From contig CP136065.1 in assembly GCA_032622095.1 (NCBI GenBank), forward strand, positions 95,053,343-95,117,342: a stretch of 64,000 nucleotides of DNA. Reading direction: 5' to 3'. Source of the stretch: Siphonodentalium dalli. Taxonomy: Eukaryota; Mollusca; Scaphopoda; Gadilida; Siphonodentaliidae. A program made the translations under genes and the position numbers. Below the pieces are notes generated by a model that was not told the DNA's origin, made no database searches, and worked only from the letters and a program-made list of their open reading frames with translations. Positions 23,580 to 36,250 of the stretch are shown here, in pieces (position 1 is the stretch's first letter; each line of letters starts with the position of its first letter).

Positions 23580-24430
23580 TGTTATAAGCACGGCGACGAT
23601 TTATAATTCAAATAAACACCACGCGCGCTCTCCGGGCGCTTGTGATCTTTATTTCACTTATAAATCGGCTCCGTGCTTATAACGTACTAGCATGGTTACC
23701 CGGCGTTGCCCAGGTTAAAGTAATGTGAAACCCTCTGCATATTATGGATATATATGATGGGAATAGAGGATACTCTTGTTCAAAGCGTTACACATATTCT
23801 CATAAATTATATACCCATATAGCATCACAAAACATGATTCTTACACACGGAATATAAGTAGTAGCTCACCTTGTCGGATCGGAGCGATTGTCATTTTGTT
23901 TATCGCGATTAACCCATCCCACCGATAAAGAACTATTTATTTATTTACAACTGCCATAACTTCATACGTTATAACATGAACATGAGCACATTAGTTCGCC
24001 AAAATAAAAGACGACAATTGAGTTTTACATATAGAGGACCTACAGCGAGTCCCCAGTTTATAGCGAAATTTACAAAACGAGTCCAGTAAATTAGGTCTGG
24101 ACCGAGCCTTCCGTGCATCCCTGACTCGAACGGTATCACTCTTGATATCTTTAAACCACACCATCAGATTCCTTATATCATGGTGATGATTATATATGTT
24201 TCGTGGCAATCGGCGACACATTTTTGTTCTGCCCCTCCCCCTTTTCTGCCCCTGACAACAACGGCCTCATTTTAGAAAATCCTAACCCTCACCATTATCT
24301 TTCTCGTAAAAAGTTACCCCTAGTAGACCCCTTTGGTGTCGTCTAGATGGTCCCCTGTGAATTTCTATAGAACACAGACAGACAGACAGACATTCGCAAA
24401 TATAGATATAGATATATAGACATACATTAT
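23580..24430 (+). mobile_element. Hairpin followed by a candidate non-LTR retrotransposon/SINE tail
   Basis: 23580-23690 is a hairpin (GTTATAAGCACGG ... CCGTGCTTATAAC). It is followed by ACCCGGCGTTGCCCAGGTT at 23699 and, at the other end, by CAGACAGACAGACAGACATTCGC then GATATAGATATA at 24370-24420. The CCCGGCGTTGCCC start and the CAGA-run/ATTCGC tail are features I know from RTE-like/SINE elements in invertebrates. No RT sequence survives between, so the class is tentative. Confidence 0.45.
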
Positions 24431-25572
24431 TATTGTCTTCTTTCTGTCCAAGTAAGTCTCGTCCTTAAACGGCTTTTATTTTATTTTATGCATATTTTAA
24501 ATAATTGTATACATTGTGCTCCGAAGTTCTAAACTTTTCTCACTACCCATATGCCGAAATCCACCAGGGACCGTAATTACTTGCGCCAGTCCATGCTGGA
24601 CGCAAGTAATGTTTTCGGTCCGGATCTTTGTCTGTCCTTCCGGGAATATGTTATGTCATACCGGAAGTACAAAATGTAAAGACTGCACATGCGCTAATAT
24701 GAAATGGTTGCATCGATTGTAATATAATTACAACTTTCGCTTTGACTAAAATGCGTGCATTTGATTGGTCAAGGCCCTTAGATACGCTTGGTAGCGACAA
24801 TATCTATCAGTGGAGGGAAGTGTCGTTTCCCGCATCACTGGGGTAGTGATACCTTAAAAAGTTCGCAATCCAAGTCGAATATCCATGGGGCGAATTTACC
24901 CGGATTTTATTTTGTTCACCAATCAAATCGCAAGAAATCACTTCCATTTCTAGTGGTAACACAAGACGCCAAATCTCAGCGAAACATGATCGCCGATTAA
25001 ATAGCAAAATAGTACATTAATTTATTTGGGGATAAAAGAATGTATTACATAACTATTCCACCATTAGTATTAGCATTTATCCAGCTTCGTGCCAATACTA
25101 ATATGACATGACAGTGGTCATGAGAGCATAGAATGCACATTTGTAGCGATTGTTTACTTTTCGAGTCGCCGGAGACCACATTTATTCGATTGCGAAGTTT
25201 GGTAACACCGCTTCGGAATTGCTATCGAATCGGATTGCCTTTATGGCAATACATGTTCTAGAATCGTTTTAAATAAGTGAAATTTACACCAGCAAGTACA
25301 GTTTAATAGTTCACGGGTGTGGTCTCTTGCTTTTGTGTAGTAGGAATGTCGGAAACAGCGATCGAATTGTGTGTGTTCATCTCGAACTTCCGGTCGGTCG
25401 CCCAATTTATTCTCTACCCAAATTCCCATTTCGGTTAAAAGATCAGCTGAGTCCACTGCCAGACACAAATATCACTTGGGTAGTTTTACCATTTTAGTGT
25501 TTTTAATATAGTTTCTTTAAAAAGAACTTGTTTAATCACCAACTAATATGCGGATTGTCGTAATTATAAGCG
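24431..25572. other. Intron sequence, no gene; one small hairpin
   Basis: A short perfect hairpin at 24572-24608 (ATTACTTGCG ... CGCAAGTAAT) is the only structure seen. ORFs are 75 codons or fewer and unsupported. Confidence 0.5.
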
Positions 25573-25695
25573 ATCAACGTCGTTTTCGATGCATCTGTCG
25601 GCGTATAGAAGTGTCGGATGCCGAACTACATACTTTGTATAATTCGGCATCCGACACTTCTATACGCCGACAGATGCATCGAAAACGACGTTGAT
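25573..25695. mobile_element. Perfect 53-bp-arm hairpin
   Basis: Arms 25573-25625 and 25643-25695 are exact reverse complements (53 of 53) around a 17-nt loop. No ORF. It fits a snap-back MITE or an extruding cruciform. Confidence 0.9.
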
Positions 25696-25782
25696 TGCAT
25701 ATTTAAATCCACATATATATTTAATTTGCATTGTTATCTGGTTTTATTTTGGTAATAAATCGTTCATAAATGAACAATATTG

Positions 25783-25962
25783 AAAAATTTCAAAAAGTTC
25801 AAAAAGTTCAAAAAGTTCAAAAAGTTCAAAAATTTCAAAAACTTCAAAAACTTCAAAAACTTCAAAAACTTAAAAAATTTAAACAACTTCAAAAATTTAA
25901 ACAAATTCAAAAATTCAAAAAAATTCAAAAATTTCAAAAACTTCATAAATTTCAAAAAACTT
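25783..25962 (+). repeat. (TTCAAAAA[GC])n 9-bp microsatellite
   Basis: About 20 copies of TTCAAAAAG/TTCAAAAAC, drifting to TTTAAACAA and ATTCAAAAA. It is open in several frames (Phe-Lys-Lys, Gln-Lys-Val) only because the period is a multiple of three. Confidence 0.93.
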
Positions 25963-26080
25963 AGTAATTTTTATAGGCGCCAAATTACCATCCAAGACGT
26001 ATACCCTTATAAACTGCGGGTCAGTCCTAGCAACGCGCACGTCAACGCGTTTGAAGTTTTTGAAGTTTTCAATGCGAATG

Positions 26081-26239
26081 TCACTTTAACATTATCCCAC
26101 AGTGAGTGCCTAGTGTCACGTTAACATTCATCCATAGTGAGTGCCTTGTGTCACTTTAACAATCATCCCCCGTGAGAGCCTATTGTCCCTTTAATATTCA
26201 AATACTGAGTGCATTTAGTCCCTTTAATATTCATCGAGG
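26081..26239 (+). repeat. 35-bp tandem repeat, about 4.5 copies
   Basis: Units start at 26081, 26116, 26151, 26186 and 26219 with TC(A/C)CTTTAACATTCATCC and contain GTGAGTGCC. A partial unit recurs near 26286. Confidence 0.85.
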
Positions 26240-26870
26240 TCATCACGTGATATACATGGAGAGACTTCGTTCATCGAGCGCAGTGTGTCACTTTAACATT
26301 CAAGGCTGAAGCTATCCACATCAAGGTCCTCACGTAATATACATGTATATAATACACCATGCATCGGAGTGGCCTAAATCTGATAGTTGGTTAACAGGTA
26401 AAAAACACTACCAATATGTCTCACCTGTAATTAGATCGGATAGAGTTATCGTTCCTAATATGCAGCCAACTGGGGTCCATATCATCATAACAGGGATATT
26501 ATGTCCGTACACACAACTATTTCAGCGATGGATGAACAGAGATTTGATATCTAGATTTTTGTTATTGATCTCTCAAACGAGGGGCCAGCACCCGTGGTTC
26601 AAACTGTTGTTGGCAAGACACCACACAACATGCCAAATGTGTGATGGGCGCAAGTATAGGCAGCTCCAGTGAGTGCATTCTAGTTAAATTAAGTTTCTCA
26701 TTAAGAGAACTGATTGTGTTATCCCTGCTTTACATATCATATAAGTGATACGATAATTGATTTATACACATACATATCAGTTTCACAGTCTGGGCTCTTC
26801 TTTTTCTATCTTTTTTCCTTCAATTTCCCACATATAACATTTATATTAACTATAAATATATGTGTATTAC
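26240..26870. other. Intron sequence, no gene recognised
   Basis: A 109-codon plus-strand ORF at 26343-26672 has no recognisable domain, start context or splice frame. I treat it as chance or as a transposon scrap. Confidence 0.4.
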
Positions 26871-27065
26871 AAGATCCTACCCTTATTCCATTCAATAAGC
26901 TCATTCTATAAATTGTGACATGTAACGTTCGTTGCGTAACAGGAAATAGTATCAGGTTTCACAAACTGTATTATTATTACGCAAACGTGACATTTTAATT
27001 TCGGTTTGTCGTCTGTTTTCATTCCGCATGCTACGTCTCAAAATACTATGGTTTCCAATATGTTT
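26871..27065 (+). repeat. Dispersed repeat, copy 2
   Basis: Same family and orientation as 18600-18770. It ends just before the MITE at 27075. Confidence 0.7.
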
Positions 27066-27074
27066 TCCAACATA

Positions 27075-27297
27075 CAGTAATGCCCTAATTAATCGACTCC
27101 ATAACCACAGCATAATTATGGGCAACTTTTCATGATTTAGTCGGAAATATGGCTTGTTGCCATTCATCGGAAAGCTCTCCCCGACAGGTTTCCGATGAAT
27201 GGCAACAAGCCATATTTCCGACTAAATCCTGAAAAGTTACCCATAATTCTGCTGTGGTTATAGAGTCGATTAATTAGGGCATTACTGTACTCTAATG
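27075..27297. mobile_element. Palindromic MITE, copy 2 (TA-flanked)
   Basis: CAGTAATGCCC to GGGCATTACTG with TA on both sides (27073-27074, 27298-27299). The arms share the GACTAAATCCTGAAAAGTTA core with the copy at 14688-14933, and the centre is shorter by about 23 bp. Within protease intron 5, 370 bp past exon 5. Confidence 0.9.
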
Positions 27298-27666
27298 AGT
27301 GAAGTGTTTGAACAGTTATCATTAAATTTACGTCAAAGAGTCTTATTTATCTGGGACAATTTCTCTACGCGGGCAAGCAACGCATATAGTTTACATAATC
27401 GAAGGCCTTAAAGAAGCCGATGTTAGTTTCACTTGCCATTTGTTGATTTAAGTATGTATTATCGAAGTTTTGGATCATGTAATAAATATAATCTAAAATT
27501 CGTTCCCAGTTTATAGCGGAACTTACAAAATTGAAAATTGAGCTGCCAGGATTTTGTTTTATTCTGATCAGGGGAATGTAAAATTTCATGAAGCTCCAGC
27601 CATGAAAGGGTTAAACGTCGAAGCATATAAACGCACACGCGGCATTTAATGGTAATAGACTCTTAC

Positions 27667-27818
27667 CTGGCAGGAATCTCGTCCACCGTTTTCGTAACCA
27701 GCACATACCATCGAAGCTTCGTCGATCTCACCATTATACCAACTTTGCTGATTGCAGGTATTGTGTTCAACAAGATGAACCTGCACTTCCCTCAAATTGC
27801 TGGGATCTTGACCAGTCT
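27667..27818 (-). CDS. S1A serine protease, exon 5
   Basis: Acceptor AATCAACAG, donor CCAG|GTAAGA, 152 nt. It enters with two bases completing the split Gln codon from exon 4 and leaves in phase 0. It encodes residues 184-234, including Cys205 and Cys222 (the C168-C182 pair of chymotrypsin numbering) in NTCN and MVCAGY, and the specificity segment GGRDSCQ. Asp231 sits six residues before the catalytic Ser, the position that makes S1 trypsins select Lys/Arg. The phase 0 boundary just before GDSGGP is common in this family. Confidence 0.93.
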
Positions 27819-27859
27819 CTGTTGATTGGAATATATGTATTGTGATTCATTCATTCATT

Positions 27860-28180
27860 CATTCGGAAATGGCTCATTCGGGCTTCCAAATTATGTCTAT
27901 ACGTAAGGAGGTACAAGATAGGTTGACAAATACACGAAATATTGATATACGGCGTCGTGTGATCTAAACAATACTTGCCATGGTCACAGCCATTTTCCAT
28001 CTGTTTTCAATTTTAGCTCATAATTGAAATAAACGCTCTGTCAGGACTGGACTAACACGATCGCTCTTGACTCTTCCATGCCTATGCAAATGACTGTTTT
28101 TTCCGGGACCATTTATGGTACTTATTAGTGAAAGGGGTTATGTGGATTTTACGAACATGGTTGAAGTGCGTTTAACGTTC
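27860..28180 (+). repeat. Dispersed repeat, copy 1
   Basis: ATGGCTCATTCGGGCTTCCAAATT begins a block that recurs at 62255-62550 and 63855-64000, with shared ATACTTGCCATGGTCACAGCC, ACGCTCT and CAAATGACTG further in. It starts 40 bp from protease exon 5. Confidence 0.8.
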
Positions 28181-29924
28181 AATATCCGGACACAATCTAT
28201 ATCTATTTCCCTTGTAAATTTCAGTTATAAATATGATTTTGTTCGATTACTGATTTTTTAATTTACCTTGTGAATGTGAATTGGGCGCACCAGACATTAG
28301 TGTGTTGCCATTGCCAACGAAAGTCACCTGACTCACATGAACATTTTGCCTACACGTACATGGTCATTCCGTTTAGAAGCATTATGTTCAGGGGTATGAA
28401 ACTTGTAACTAAGATGAATAATCCAATCTTCTAATAACCGAATACGTGGGCATTGCAAAGCAGACATCGAGAGTATGCGATTTGTCTACCTGTAAATAAC
28501 TTATTTTGATTAAAGTCAATAGGCGCATAATTATGTGATTGCACTGCCAGTGTGGGCAGCTTCATTTAGCCAACCGCGCCCATTGTTTACACGTTACAGA
28601 TAAGGCCGATGTCGATAAACATGTAGTTTGGCGTGGTAAAATCATGCGCCCTTTCATGCCAAGGGCATCTCCACAATGAGACCATGGCAACACATATTAC
28701 AAGTTTCAAGTACGTGGGATAAACCTGGCTATGGTATTATTGCAACTTTAAATAAATTGTGAAGATTTTCTGCATGTTTTTTGTCAGAGAAAAACATATT
28801 GTGATTGGGGTTTCCTTGCCGACCATATTTTAAACTCACTACTCGCAAGTCTGATCTCATGGTTTTCAAGAAAATCTTTTTGAAATGTTTCATAAAAAAA
28901 CTCACTTTTCCATGTCTGAGAATGTGTTGATTTCTCGGTCAAAGTAGTTTGTTTATTACAGTGTATACAAGGAAGATCAAAATTAAAATTTGAACAATCT
29001 TGCATACGAAATAAGCTACGAAAAGCCATAAGAATATGTAAAAATGAAAATAATAATTAAAATATTAATATCACTTATAGTCTGTTTACCGACCCCAAAT
29101 TTATTTTCTGACTTGAAATACAACCCCGACATTTAAATGTGCACGGTCCTAGTTAACACCAAGTTAGCAAAACATTCCTGTTGTAATTTCCAGCAGACCA
29201 GGCAAAAGCAAATTATTTGCAATCACTATCATATGTGAAAACAAGCATCACGAAAATCCACAAAAGCATCCATCGGTTTTATATTATATAGAAAACGAGA
29301 ACAAACGATCATAATTAAGAACTCTCTTCATTATCTACAATGTTTGGGCAACAAAGTATGGACGCTCTTTATCGGGAACAATCATCGGAATGTTTGCTTA
29401 CCTAACAAAAAATCAATAAGTAAAACCGATTTTATTCGCCTAGTTCAGGGCAATCGATGTCGTAAAGCCATTTTGATAGGTAACCTGTGTACCTTATTTG
29501 AATAAGATGCTACGACGGTGCATTGTGGGACTTATTAATTATAGTCTTTATATGTGGATTATATCGACTTCAGCGATTCACAACACTGACATACTTTTAA
29601 ACTATATATAGTCTTTTTCTGTAATAACGAACCGTACGTTCTGAAATGTTGGTTTGGGCTACCAATGCAACCACATATTTAACGCTATATGGACTTTATA
29701 TTTACACTTACGGTATAATTACAGTTATTTACATTTAATTGTGACGAATTTATCTAGTTACTACGTAATTATCTATATACAACCTACATACCCCTGTCTT
29801 ACAGGGGCGCCGCTAATTTAATTTATTTTTGTAATTCTTTTTCACCATCTGTACCACGATTGTGGTTTAGGTGAATAAACAATTTGACTTTGACTTTGTG
29901 GCGTCAAATTTTCAATATACTTAC
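28181..29924. other. Intron 4 sequence, no gene recognised
   Basis: Between exons 5 and 4. ORFs are 81 codons or fewer with no domain. A patch near 29350 (TGGACGCTCTTTAT) echoes 63260, hinting that the neighbouring repeat extends further. Confidence 0.5.
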
Positions 29925-30187
29925 GAGTGTTTCCCCATCCCTTTGTGTAGCATATGCTGTTGGTGTCAAATGGTTCAGAGCCAACGCAGGCCGCTCCGAT
30001 GGTGTCGCCTCCATACCCTGCTGGTTGAGATAGGGTCAGCAACGCGATGTCATTTTGTAAGGTGTTTGGGTTATAGCTTCCGTGGTTCTCTATCTTGGAG
30101 GGCGTATGTGTTTCCTGTCCAAATTCTGCTGTATGCTTGTTGTGCGATCCGATCACTAGCCGGATATTTCTAGTATTTTCCCAGCTC
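29925..30187 (-). CDS. S1A serine protease, exon 4 (catalytic Asp)
   Basis: Acceptor CATTTGTAG, donor ACTC|GTAAGT, 263 nt. The first base completes Gly96 and the last base starts the Gln184 codon. It encodes residues 97-183: LVIGSHN, then NPNTLQNDIALLTLSQP with catalytic Asp142, then AACVGSEP (Cys163, equivalent to C122, expected to hold the propeptide Cys36) and ICYTKGWGNT (Cys175, C136 equivalent). This is the largest exon. The flanking open frame runs a little beyond both splice sites, but protein similarity stops exactly at them. Confidence 0.94.
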
Positions 30188-30330
30188 CTACAAATGGATA
30201 AAATCTCTACCATAACTCAAGTTGAATATTTCATCAACCATTACTTCTTTGTGGTAAGTTTAATGACACGAAAGGCGTTCGCGGTGAGTTCAACTGAAAT
30301 ATCACACGAGGTGTGATATAACCCTTTATA

Positions 30331-30560
30331 TAATAAATGGATTCTCCCATTCAGTTACGAAAGATTACATTGGAATTGTATATTATTCATTTGGCGGGAT
30401 GTTCAGGTAATAAAAGCAGGCGACAGACAGACGAAAAGATAATAACATTTCTGATGGATTTCTTATTGGTTAATTAGTTGGACATGTTCAGGTAATAAGT
30501 TCAGCACGTTTGTTGAACTTAATATCTGAACATGTATAAGGGATCAACTGCTCTATGGGT
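30331..30560 (+). repeat. Dispersed repeat, copy 2
   Basis: Matches 541-790 in the same orientation. It begins about 140 bp from exon 4, in intron 3. Confidence 0.65.
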
Positions 30561-31781
30561 ATTTAAGTATATTAAAGGGGAACTGTACACTAAATCGGGC
30601 CATTTATGGGACCATCTCCTTTTATACTCCTATAAATATTAGTATCAAGAAGAACATGGGCCAATGAAAGGCAGTTGTTCTAATTTTCAATACCAATAAC
30701 CCTCTAGTGAGGAGATTCCACATGTGGAAATCCCCGTTGGTCAATACTCAGCTGAAACATAAGTATTGTTTAACTTTTCAGCAATGAAACAATAACTCTA
30801 AATAAAGATGCTCCTCCTTAAATTATATTTAACAACAATGGTGGTACCCAAGTCACCTGGCATTAATTTCTTGGTATTAAAACACACGAAAACATTAGGC
30901 GAAGAACCGCCACTTCCTATTCGGTTACTAACTTGTTTAAACAACTTATGACCCGTGTTCAGTGGTGAATGTAGAGTTGGCCATGTACGGAAACATTGAA
31001 GAGTCCAGAAGGTTTGATACTTTTATTATGTATAAGTTTTATAGAGATGTTGGTGGAAGCAAGGAGGTTCAGGTGAAATTCTCTCTCTCCGAACGGGTAG
31101 TTATTTCTAGAATGGTGGTGTCATGTGTCCATATAAGGTCTGAGGCATCATGATATCCATGCTACCTATACGTTCACTATATAGCGTATATCACGCTATT
31201 GTTACTCGATTAGTCTAATCTTCTACTTATACCTGTGTTGTACAATGAGTACAACCAGTCATCAGCAATTAAGGTATGATCTTGTTAATTATGTGTGTTC
31301 GCTTGTATTCATCGTATTATATATCACTCCTATACATTGTGCGTACGACTATATAATTAACCCTATCATTGCAATAACTGGGGAAAGAAAGTTTGTCCCA
31401 GATCCGGGAACACATCTAACAATAACTATACTATCTTATGTATCATCGGACACGTAGCTAAATTGCTTAAAGAACTTACGTAACTCGATCCCATGGTCGA
31501 TGTTTGGCTCAACAAGGGATTATGGTATGGCTGACAAGATTTATCGAGGCATACTCCGATATCTCGACCACTATGCAAGATAGGCGATTCCGGTCTAACA
31601 AGGAAGAGGTTATTGCAGATGCGCCCAGGATACCATCGCAAAACCCCGAAAAGCCACCATGGACCCAATATTGGCTTTGGACTGTGCAGGGTAACGAGAC
31701 ACCTATGCCATTCCTCAGCTCATTCCCTTTGGACTATGTTGGGCCCCATGTAAAGCTATTTTGCCGATATAAGCAGGGGGG
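30561..31781. other. Intron 3 sequence, no gene recognised
   Basis: 30571-30615 (GGGGAACTGTACACTAAATC, then GGGACCATCTCC) is an inverted match of 50085-50135. ORFs up to 133 codons at 31504-31905 run into the G/C-run repeat and lack support. Confidence 0.45.
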
Positions 31782-32304
31782 GGGGGTCGGAAATTTTTTT
31801 CAGGCACGTATGGCATTTTTTCCCTTTCGATCATTTTTTGTACCCACCCACCCCCACCGCCAAATTTATTTCCGTTTTCGGCAGTTTTTTCCGACCATTT
31901 TTTGACACCCACCCCCCCCTTTTAACACTAAAACAGAGATTTGCAGGGGGAAATTCACTGTAAACAGATGTATATGAATTTCTGTGCATACTATTTATCA
32001 TGGATGTTATCATGGACATGTAAATAGGAATGAGTCATTTTGAGGTCATTCAGCCAAAAAAACATGGTTGCCAGCGGCCATCTTGGATTTCAAAATTTGC
32101 AACAAAATACAACACGATAACTGCCTGCAGTCAGTTTACCAGTTAGAATTACATTATTTCTCTCATTCAAAGTGGGTTTGAAGCCTAACTCATTGCCAAA
32201 ACACTAAAATACAAGCAGGAATTTTTTTTTTATTTGCGGAAAAAATTGCTTTGACCACCCACCCACCTCGGCATACGTGCCGGATTTTTTTGTTCACCCC
32301 CCCC
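31782..32304. mobile_element. G/C-run-terminated TIR element, copy 1
   Basis: Ends are inverted: GGGGGGTCGGAAATTTTTTT then GCACGTATG at the left; CATACGTGCCGGATTTTTTT then CCCCCC at the right. There is no ORF of its own. A relative with the same interior order is at 37942-38483. Confidence 0.75.
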
Positions 32305-32499
32305 CTGATATAAGTCGAAAGCCTAATCAGTCAAGCCTGGAAAAATGTTACGAGTTTTGAAGGCTCACAACTTTGTGAACGACGTATGACTCAGTAGTGT
32401 ATGTTTACATATAATTGTTGTTCTGTTGCGTTTATTTCATTAAAACATATATGTAATCAGATGCCTATAACGTGGTATATATCGCGGTTATATACTCAC

Positions 32500-32591
32500 C
32501 CCTGGAAGCAGTGAGCGGCAGAGACCACGTGGGTTGCATCAATCAATGTACCACCGCAGAACTGAGTCCCAGTTGAAGATGTCACGGCAAC
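32500..32591 (-). CDS. S1A serine protease, exon 3 (catalytic His)
   Basis: Acceptor ATAATTTCAG, donor GGG|GTGAGT, 92 nt, entering in phase 0 and leaving with two bases of Gly96. It encodes residues 66-95: QFCGGTLIDATHVVSAAHCF with Cys77-Cys93 (C42-C58) around catalytic His92. Too short to stand out as an open frame, it was found from the SAAHC motif and fits both neighbours in phase. Confidence 0.95.
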
Positions 32592-32604
32592 CTGAAATTA
32601 TCGA

Positions 32605-33859
32605 CATTGCTTGAACATACACATGTGCCATCACAATGGAGCAGCTGAAATAGCATGTATCTTAATTTATTTATATGCATGTAAACATCAAAACAATGTA
32701 GTGTTGGCAGAAATTAAGAAAGGCTGTCGTATTGTATGATGGGATAGCATTGTCAACATAGTCTAGATTTCCTACCTAGACGCAAGATTTGCTTTGTCCC
32801 CAGAGTGTGAATTTGGTGACGTTAGCCCGCTGGGTTATCATCAGTAAATTCACCCTCTGGGGACGTCATTCTGCAAATGTCAAATTTATGGATCGACACA
32901 CCGTCGATTTCAAAAACAGAATACCGATACAAAGGCCACAATTTGTCCAAAATCTCTACTATTAGTTTGAACAAATCAATCCAATACTCGAATCAAAGTT
33001 AATTTCCAAACAATTGACCAAGAAATGAACGAGTACTTGCTTGTACAATAGAATGTTTGTTGCGAAAATTTTCGAAAAAGGGGAATAAATCCAATAAATA
33101 TTACGACCAAGCTCATAATGATAGGTTATAGTCTAGTCGTAATTCTCAGAAAAGACATTTCTAGAAGCATTTCCGCGGAAAAGTGTCAAACCAACTTTTT
33201 TACCATAATTCGAAGGTGCCGAACACGAATAGACTGCCTGTCGCCCGATTGGATGAACATAGGGTTCAATAAAAGGCTTTTAAAATCTTCGTGTTTTCTT
33301 CGCTGGAGGGTTATTGATACGGCACCGTACAACGTCATATGAAATCACGTAACTGGCCTTGAACATACTCAAGCTTATATTATATACTCCTCGCGGAACG
33401 TTCAAAGCCGCGTTGTATCATGCTACTATCATCACAGTAATAATTCTGAAACATTAACATCATATTAATCAGGTACCTACGGTAAGACATTGCTGTTTTG
33501 TATATTTATCGATGATTCTCGTAATAATTCTCTTATAGTCCGGGAGCCAATAGGGGTACCCTTGCACCCGCCCCATGGGACTTAACTTCACCCCACTCAG
33601 TTTGTTCCTTATTATGTCCCTCAACGTTTAAGCAATGTTAATAATAAGAAAAAAAGTGGCCGTGTAGACTTCAGACAAGATGGCGTCCATCCTGGCCGCA
33701 TTTTTCAGATCAGACCCTAAGTCAGTTTTATGCAAATTATAGCGGGAAAATCTAGTAAAATGTATACAAATGTATATATTTTCGTGAAGCTAAGACATAA
33801 TGACACTTTCTTGGCGCCAAATTGAAACTCACCCTCCAAGATGGCCGCCAAAATGGCCG
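32605..33859. other. Intron 2 sequence with SINE-like scraps
   Basis: 33000-33115 contains AACAATTGACCA and GACCAAGCTCATAAT, also found at 37690-37810 and in part at 38510-38540, so a short dispersed element is present three times. From 33538, TCCGGGAGCC and CCCTCAACGTT mark a repeat family also at 51645-51740. Confidence 0.55.
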
Positions 33860-33984
33860 CCGGAAGTTGAAAATATGACGTTTTTTCACAAATATCTTCT
33901 AGATCAGTTCATATTGTTTGGAACTGGTTGAGTAATATGACTTTATTTTGTGTTTTGTATATTAACTGATCATTGGAGCGGCGT

Positions 33985-36250
33985 GTATGAATACAGTATA
34001 CAGTGAGTTGCTGAATTGTCATATGTGCGGTGTATATGTAAGTACGGAAGGTATAAGTGGTCGTGTGTGTGGGTATTCGTATATCTGGAAGGGCTCACCA
34101 TTGGCGAGGTGTATATGTATACCTGGATTGACCCTATGGTCATGGGTATGGCGAATAGGTATACATGTAGTGGCTGTATGGTCCATAGTGAGATGAATAT
34201 GTATGCACTGAGTGAATGTATGATCGTGAATGTGGTGCATATGTATAGATAGAGTTACTATACGGTCATGTGCCAAGTGTAGGAGTACACCTGGTGTTCA
34301 TGCATTGTGAATCGTGGCTGTATCGTCATTTGTGGTATGTACGGGTATAACCAAGTATGGCTGTATGATCAGGTGTACGTGTATAAAGTGGGTGACTATA
34401 TTGTCATTTGTGTGGTGTTTATGTACATATGGAGTGACTGAGGTAATGGGTGGGTTGTACATGTGTACCTTGGGTGGCTATCGCTTTCCACAATAACTCA
34501 AGGATATGTAAATCAATAGAGAGGTCATGTCAGAGAGTTCTCCATCTTGATGGTGTTTATGTACATGGGGGAAACGTTAAACGTGGAAAGCGTTAGCCAC
34601 CCATTACCACACAGTCATTCCATATATACATAAACACCACATACACAACAATATAGTGACCCAATGTTTATACGTACACCTGACCCATTACCACGGATGA
34701 CCATACATCCATGAGTCACAATGAAGGCCCACCGGTATACTCCTAAACATGACCCATAACCATATAGTCACTCCGTGTATACCCATGCATTCACCCCACG
34801 ATTGGCCCTACAGTAATCCCCTGTATACATATTCTCCACACAGATGGTCATATAGACATTCAATATATACATCAACACCACAATAATGACCATAGAGTCA
34901 CTCCAGGTATACATATGCACCTCACCAATGGCTATATAGCCACTCGCTTCATACACATACCCTCACCCATGCCACCTGGTATACTCCTGCACCTGGCATA
35001 TGTCCATATAGTCACCCCGTGTGTACCTATTCAAAACATTCATACATGATCATGGTCAATCCTTGTATACATATTCACCTCACCATTGGCCATGTCACTC
35101 CATGTATCCCTGTGTGTCGCACCATAGCCGAATAGCGACACAAGATATACTAATACACCCCAGCTATGTCAGAAAAGTCACTCCATGTATGCATATGCAC
35201 CTCACCCATGGCCATGTAGCCACTCGCTATGTAAACATACCCCTCGCCCATGACCATATAGCAACACGTGTGTATACCCGTATAACCTACACATGACCAT
35301 ACCGCCACGAGTCACCAAGCAGGAACACCAGGTATACTCATACACCTGACACATGACCATTTAGTCACTCCCTGTATATATATTCATTACATTTATGACC
35401 ATACAGTCACTCCTTGTATACCTACATGTACCCATATCACCATTGACTACACAGTCACTACATGTATACCTATTCGACACATATAGTCATATAACCACTC
35501 GATATATACATATGCAGCCCACCCTAGACCATAGAGTCACTCCAGGTATACATATACACCTCACCAACGGCCATTCAGCCCTTCCACTCATACCTTCCAT
35601 ACTTGCATATGCACCTCACACATGACAATTCAGCAACTCACTGTATAACCATACACGCCATCCATGACCATACAGCTAATCCCTATACACCCACCAATGA
35701 TAATACATCCACGAGATATATAAATGTATACCACAAGGATACTCCCTATATACCCACACGCTCGATAATGTCCACCCAGCTTACTCCAGGTATGCATATA
35801 CACTTCAATCATGACCGTACAGTCATTTCATGTATACCTATACACATTACCCGTAACCATAAAATAACTCCCTATTTATCCACACACCCCACCCATGATC
35901 ATACAGACAACACATGTACATCCCACCCATGATCTTACAGTCACTCCATATATACATAATCAACACATAGATGACCATGTAACTATAGTCATACACCACA
36001 TCAATTTCCATACAGGCACATCGGGTGCACCCGTACTGGATATACACAACCATACAACATACAGTCACTCCATTCACACCGATTCACCTCACACATGACC
36101 ATGACCTCTCCCTGTATACCTATACATCTTACAATGGACAACACACACAACCATGTAGGCACTCATTGTATACCTATTCACATCATTCATGACATACAAT
36201 AACTCCCTGTATACCTGTTCACCTCAACTATGATCATAGAGTAACTCCCT
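33985..36250. repeat. Inverted array of ~45-60 bp degenerate repeats
   Basis: 33985-34500 carries units of the form GTATATGTATA ... ATGGTCATG; 34600-36250 carries the reverse (CATGACCATA, AGTCACTCC, ATGTATAC). The turn is a hairpin: GGTGGCTATCGCTTTCCAC near 34472-34490 pairs with GTGGAAAGCGTTAGCCACC near 34582-34600. Small ORFs across it are repeat translations. Confidence 0.85.

Noticed and set aside
25764-26124. Phe/Lys/Asn-rich ORFs on both strands
   Set aside because: A 9-bp TTCAAAAAG-type repeat stays open by periodicity.
26343-26672. 109-codon plus-strand ORF in intron 5
   Set aside because: No recognisable domain and no splice or promoter context; could be a transposon scrap, not reported as a gene.
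34000-36250. Multiple 60-109 codon ORFs rich in His/Thr or Tyr/Met
   Set aside because: All lie in the degenerate ~50-bp repeat array and its inversion.
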